64,000 bases of DNA, taken from Methylomonas sp. LW13. Lineage in GTDB: Bacteria > Pseudomonadota > Gammaproteobacteria > Methylococcales > Methylomonadaceae. This document shows positions 62,520-64,000 of this stretch, piece by piece. Position numbers and translations under genes: made by a program. The notes beneath the pieces are model-generated. The model saw only the letters and a program-made list of their open reading frames with translations. It was not told the origin of the DNA and ran no database searches. The stretch covers positions 310,001-374,000 of the forward strand of contig NZ_CP033381.1 in assembly GCF_016865255.1 (NCBI RefSeq), written 5' to 3'. Numbering within the stretch: position 1 is the first letter of the stretch; each line of letters opens with the position of its first letter.

Positions 62520-62546
62520 CCTGCGACAACGGAGCAAAAATCGGCA

Positions 62547-64000
62547 CTAATCGGTTTTAATTTCCAGATGCACGGCTTTAAGTATCTCTAGCAACTCTTG
62601 ATACTGGACTTGTAGTGGCCCCAATTCGCCCTCCAACTGCGCAATGCTTTCATTGACATTACCTTTGGATTCATTGATTTTCCTGAGCATGATCAAGCGG
62701 CTTTCGATTTGCTTTTTGTGATCTTTGATCTGGTGCATAAGCGGCGACAGTACGCTATTACTCCAGGTAACCGCATCCCGTTGGGCTTGCTGCAGAATAT
62801 TCCTTGCTTTGGCTATCAACGTACCATAAAGCTTGTTAACCACTATGCTTTGCTCAGTCATCGTAGTTTTAGCGCTATTGCGAAACGCTTCGCCTTCTTC
62901 AAAAATCTGCTCCAGCTCAAACTGATGTTGTTTTATCGAAAACAATTGTGGCTCAATTTCCTTAAAACCGTATTCATCCTGAAACTTCTTATGAATCGCT
63001 TTAATCAAGCGCCGGGTTTCTTCGGTCATATCCACCGAGTCTTGCAGCAGATCCCGCAACTCGTCAAACAACCTACGCATATTCTGTTTCATGCCGTAAG
63101 TCGTCAGGCTTTTGCTCATATCCTCCTTGGTACGGCGGATAATGTCGTCGATTTTTTCTTTGGCAAACGAATCGATCAACATCTTGGCCTGCACCGCAAA
63201 CACTTTACGGCTGGCCTGAAAGTTTTCGATATTAGCCATATAGGCATTTTGCCGGTCGCGGGTTTCGGCCATCAATTTGCCGGTCAATTCCTGGTTCTCG
63301 AAATCGACTTGTTTGAATTCGTCGAGCTGCTTTTGGGCGTTAGTGATTTTTGATTCCATCAACTTGACCGACTCGCTGACCAAAAACCCGATTTCTTTAT
63401 CGACAACACCCTTTAGAATATCGCGGCGCTGATCGAGAATGTCGTCCGACAGATAGCTTTCCAACAGATTGAGACGGCTTTTTTGCAGCAAAGCATCGTC
63501 GCCCTTCACCTTAGCCAATAAAGCTTGCTTCGCGGAGACCGGGAAAATAACTTCCTTCTCCAGATTCAGAATCATGGCACAGGTGTCGATTTGCTTTTGG
63601 ATCGAAGCTTCGTAGCCAGTCTCGCCGGCCAAATCGTCCCACATCGAGTCGATTTTATTCATCACCACCGCTAAGCCCTGGCGGCGGTTACCTCTGGAGC
63701 TACAAACGTGGCTTTTCCACATTTCCAGGTCACTTTTGGTCACGCCGGTATCGGCCGCCAACACGAAAATAATGGCTTGAGCGCTGGGCAACATGCTCAA
63801 GGTTAACTCCGGCTCGGTACCCAAGGCATTTAGGCCCGGCGTATCCAGAATGCACAAACCTTCTTTTAACAAAGGATGCGGAAAGCTGATCATCGCATGT
63901 CGCCAACATGGCACTTCCACGGTTTCCGGATTGATAATGCCTTGCTCGGCCGCTTCGCGTTCGTTCCACAGGCCCAGTTTATCGGCCATTTCCCGAGAAA
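62547..64000 (-). CDS. Dynamin-family GTPase, N-terminus beyond the window
   Basis: The frame is open to the right edge, and the P-loop lies outside the window. Visible GTPase motifs are CILDTPGLNAL (G3) and VVMNKIDSMWDD (G4), followed by a long helical region (about 150-480 of the visible part) with many E/K/Q heptads, as in bacterial dynamin-like stalks. Such proteins remodel or repair membranes. The start is not in view; the Met at 63989 is internal. It is convergent with ampD, 27 bases apart. Confidence 0.78.
   Translation of the reverse strand, partial: SREMADKLGLWNEREAAEQGIINPETVEVPCWRHAMISFPHPLLKEGLCILDTPGLNALGTEPELTLSMLPSAQAIIFVLAADTGVTKSDLEMWKSHVCSSRGNRRQGLAVVMNKIDSMWDDLAGETGYEASIQKQIDTCAMILNLEKEVIFPVSAKQALLAKVKGDDALLQKSRLNLLESYLSDDILDQRRDILKGVVDKEIGFLVSESVKLMESKITNAQKQLDEFKQVDFENQELTGKLMAETRDRQNAYMANIENFQASRKVFAVQAKMLIDSFAKEKIDDIIRRTKEDMSKSLTTYGMKQNMRRLFDELRDLLQDSVDMTEETRRLIKAIHKKFQDEYGFKEIEPQLFSIKQHQFELEQIFEEGEAFRNSAKTTMTEQSIVVNKLYGTLIAKARNILQQAQRDAVTWSNSVLSPLMHQIKDHKKQIESRLIMLRKINESKGNVNESIAQLEGELGPLQVQYQELLEILKAVHLEIKTD

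Overview
This 64 kb window is a chromosomal segment of a gammaproteobacterium. The gene set (a HpnN-type hopanoid RND protein, nadC/ampD in divergent arrangement, aroK-aroB-damX, a eukaryote-like NADP isocitrate dehydrogenase, a VPLPA-CTERM protein, CopC/HupE-type copper genes) and a flank GC near 50% fit a methanotroph of the Methylococcales, for example Methylomonas. That assignment is inference; no methane-oxidation gene lies in the window. No tRNA, rRNA, CRISPR array, prophage or intact transposase was seen.

Layout. 1-5.7 kb (+): the tail of a Na+/Ca2+ exchanger, an HpnN-like RND transporter, the flagellar stator pair motA-motB and a membrane-tethered methyltransferase. 5.7-9.6 kb (-): a three-gene glycan module (epimerase, WecA/WbpL-type initiating transferase, WbpM/CapD-type 4,6-dehydratase) in wbpK/V-wbpL-wbpM order. 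9.6-17 kb (-): a DUF411 metal protein, yjbQ, then housekeeping genes hemE, damX, aroB, aroK and pyrF, with a DUF559 nuclease-like gene embedded in dispersed repeats. 17.3-41.4 kb: a polysaccharide island with a WcaJ-like initiating transferase, VanZ-like protein, two acyltransferases, Wzx flippase, Wzy/ligase-like protein, six further glycosyltransferases, a methyltransferase, two tandem secreted beta-helix proteins on the opposite strand, and a WecG/TagA-type transferase. The core (about 19.5-38 kb) is visibly AT-richer than its surroundings, suggesting horizontal origin. No Wza/Wzc export genes are present, so export must be encoded elsewhere.

41.6-51.3 kb (mostly -): citrate synthase; a four-gene probable copper operon (BNR lipoprotein, CopC, lipoprotein of unknown family, HupE/UreJ-like membrane protein); a CHRD/VPLPA-CTERM secreted protein (+); a QseBC/PmrAB-type two-component system; and icd. 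51.5-59.1 kb (+): a compact module of a cholesterol-oxidase-type GMC oxidoreductase, an alpha/beta hydrolase with an apparent Cys nucleophile and a calcineurin-like phosphoesterase, followed by a MarR regulator with a C-terminal Cys cluster, then ubiK and comM. 59.1-64 kb: a TolC-family remnant, a 2-Cys peroxiredoxin with a textbook terminator, a small AP2-domain protein, nadC/ampD, and a dynamin-like GTPase running off the right edge.

The most unusual non-coding content is a set of MITE-like palindromic elements of about 130-160 bp in two terminal-inverted-repeat types that share a core of the form CCCTCACCCTAACCCTCTCCC. They cluster around the DUF559 gene and at both ends of the polysaccharide island. 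Next to them are a decayed second WecG-family gene, an orphan intrinsic terminator that may end a small RNA, and a strictly 21-bp-periodic array of eight units.
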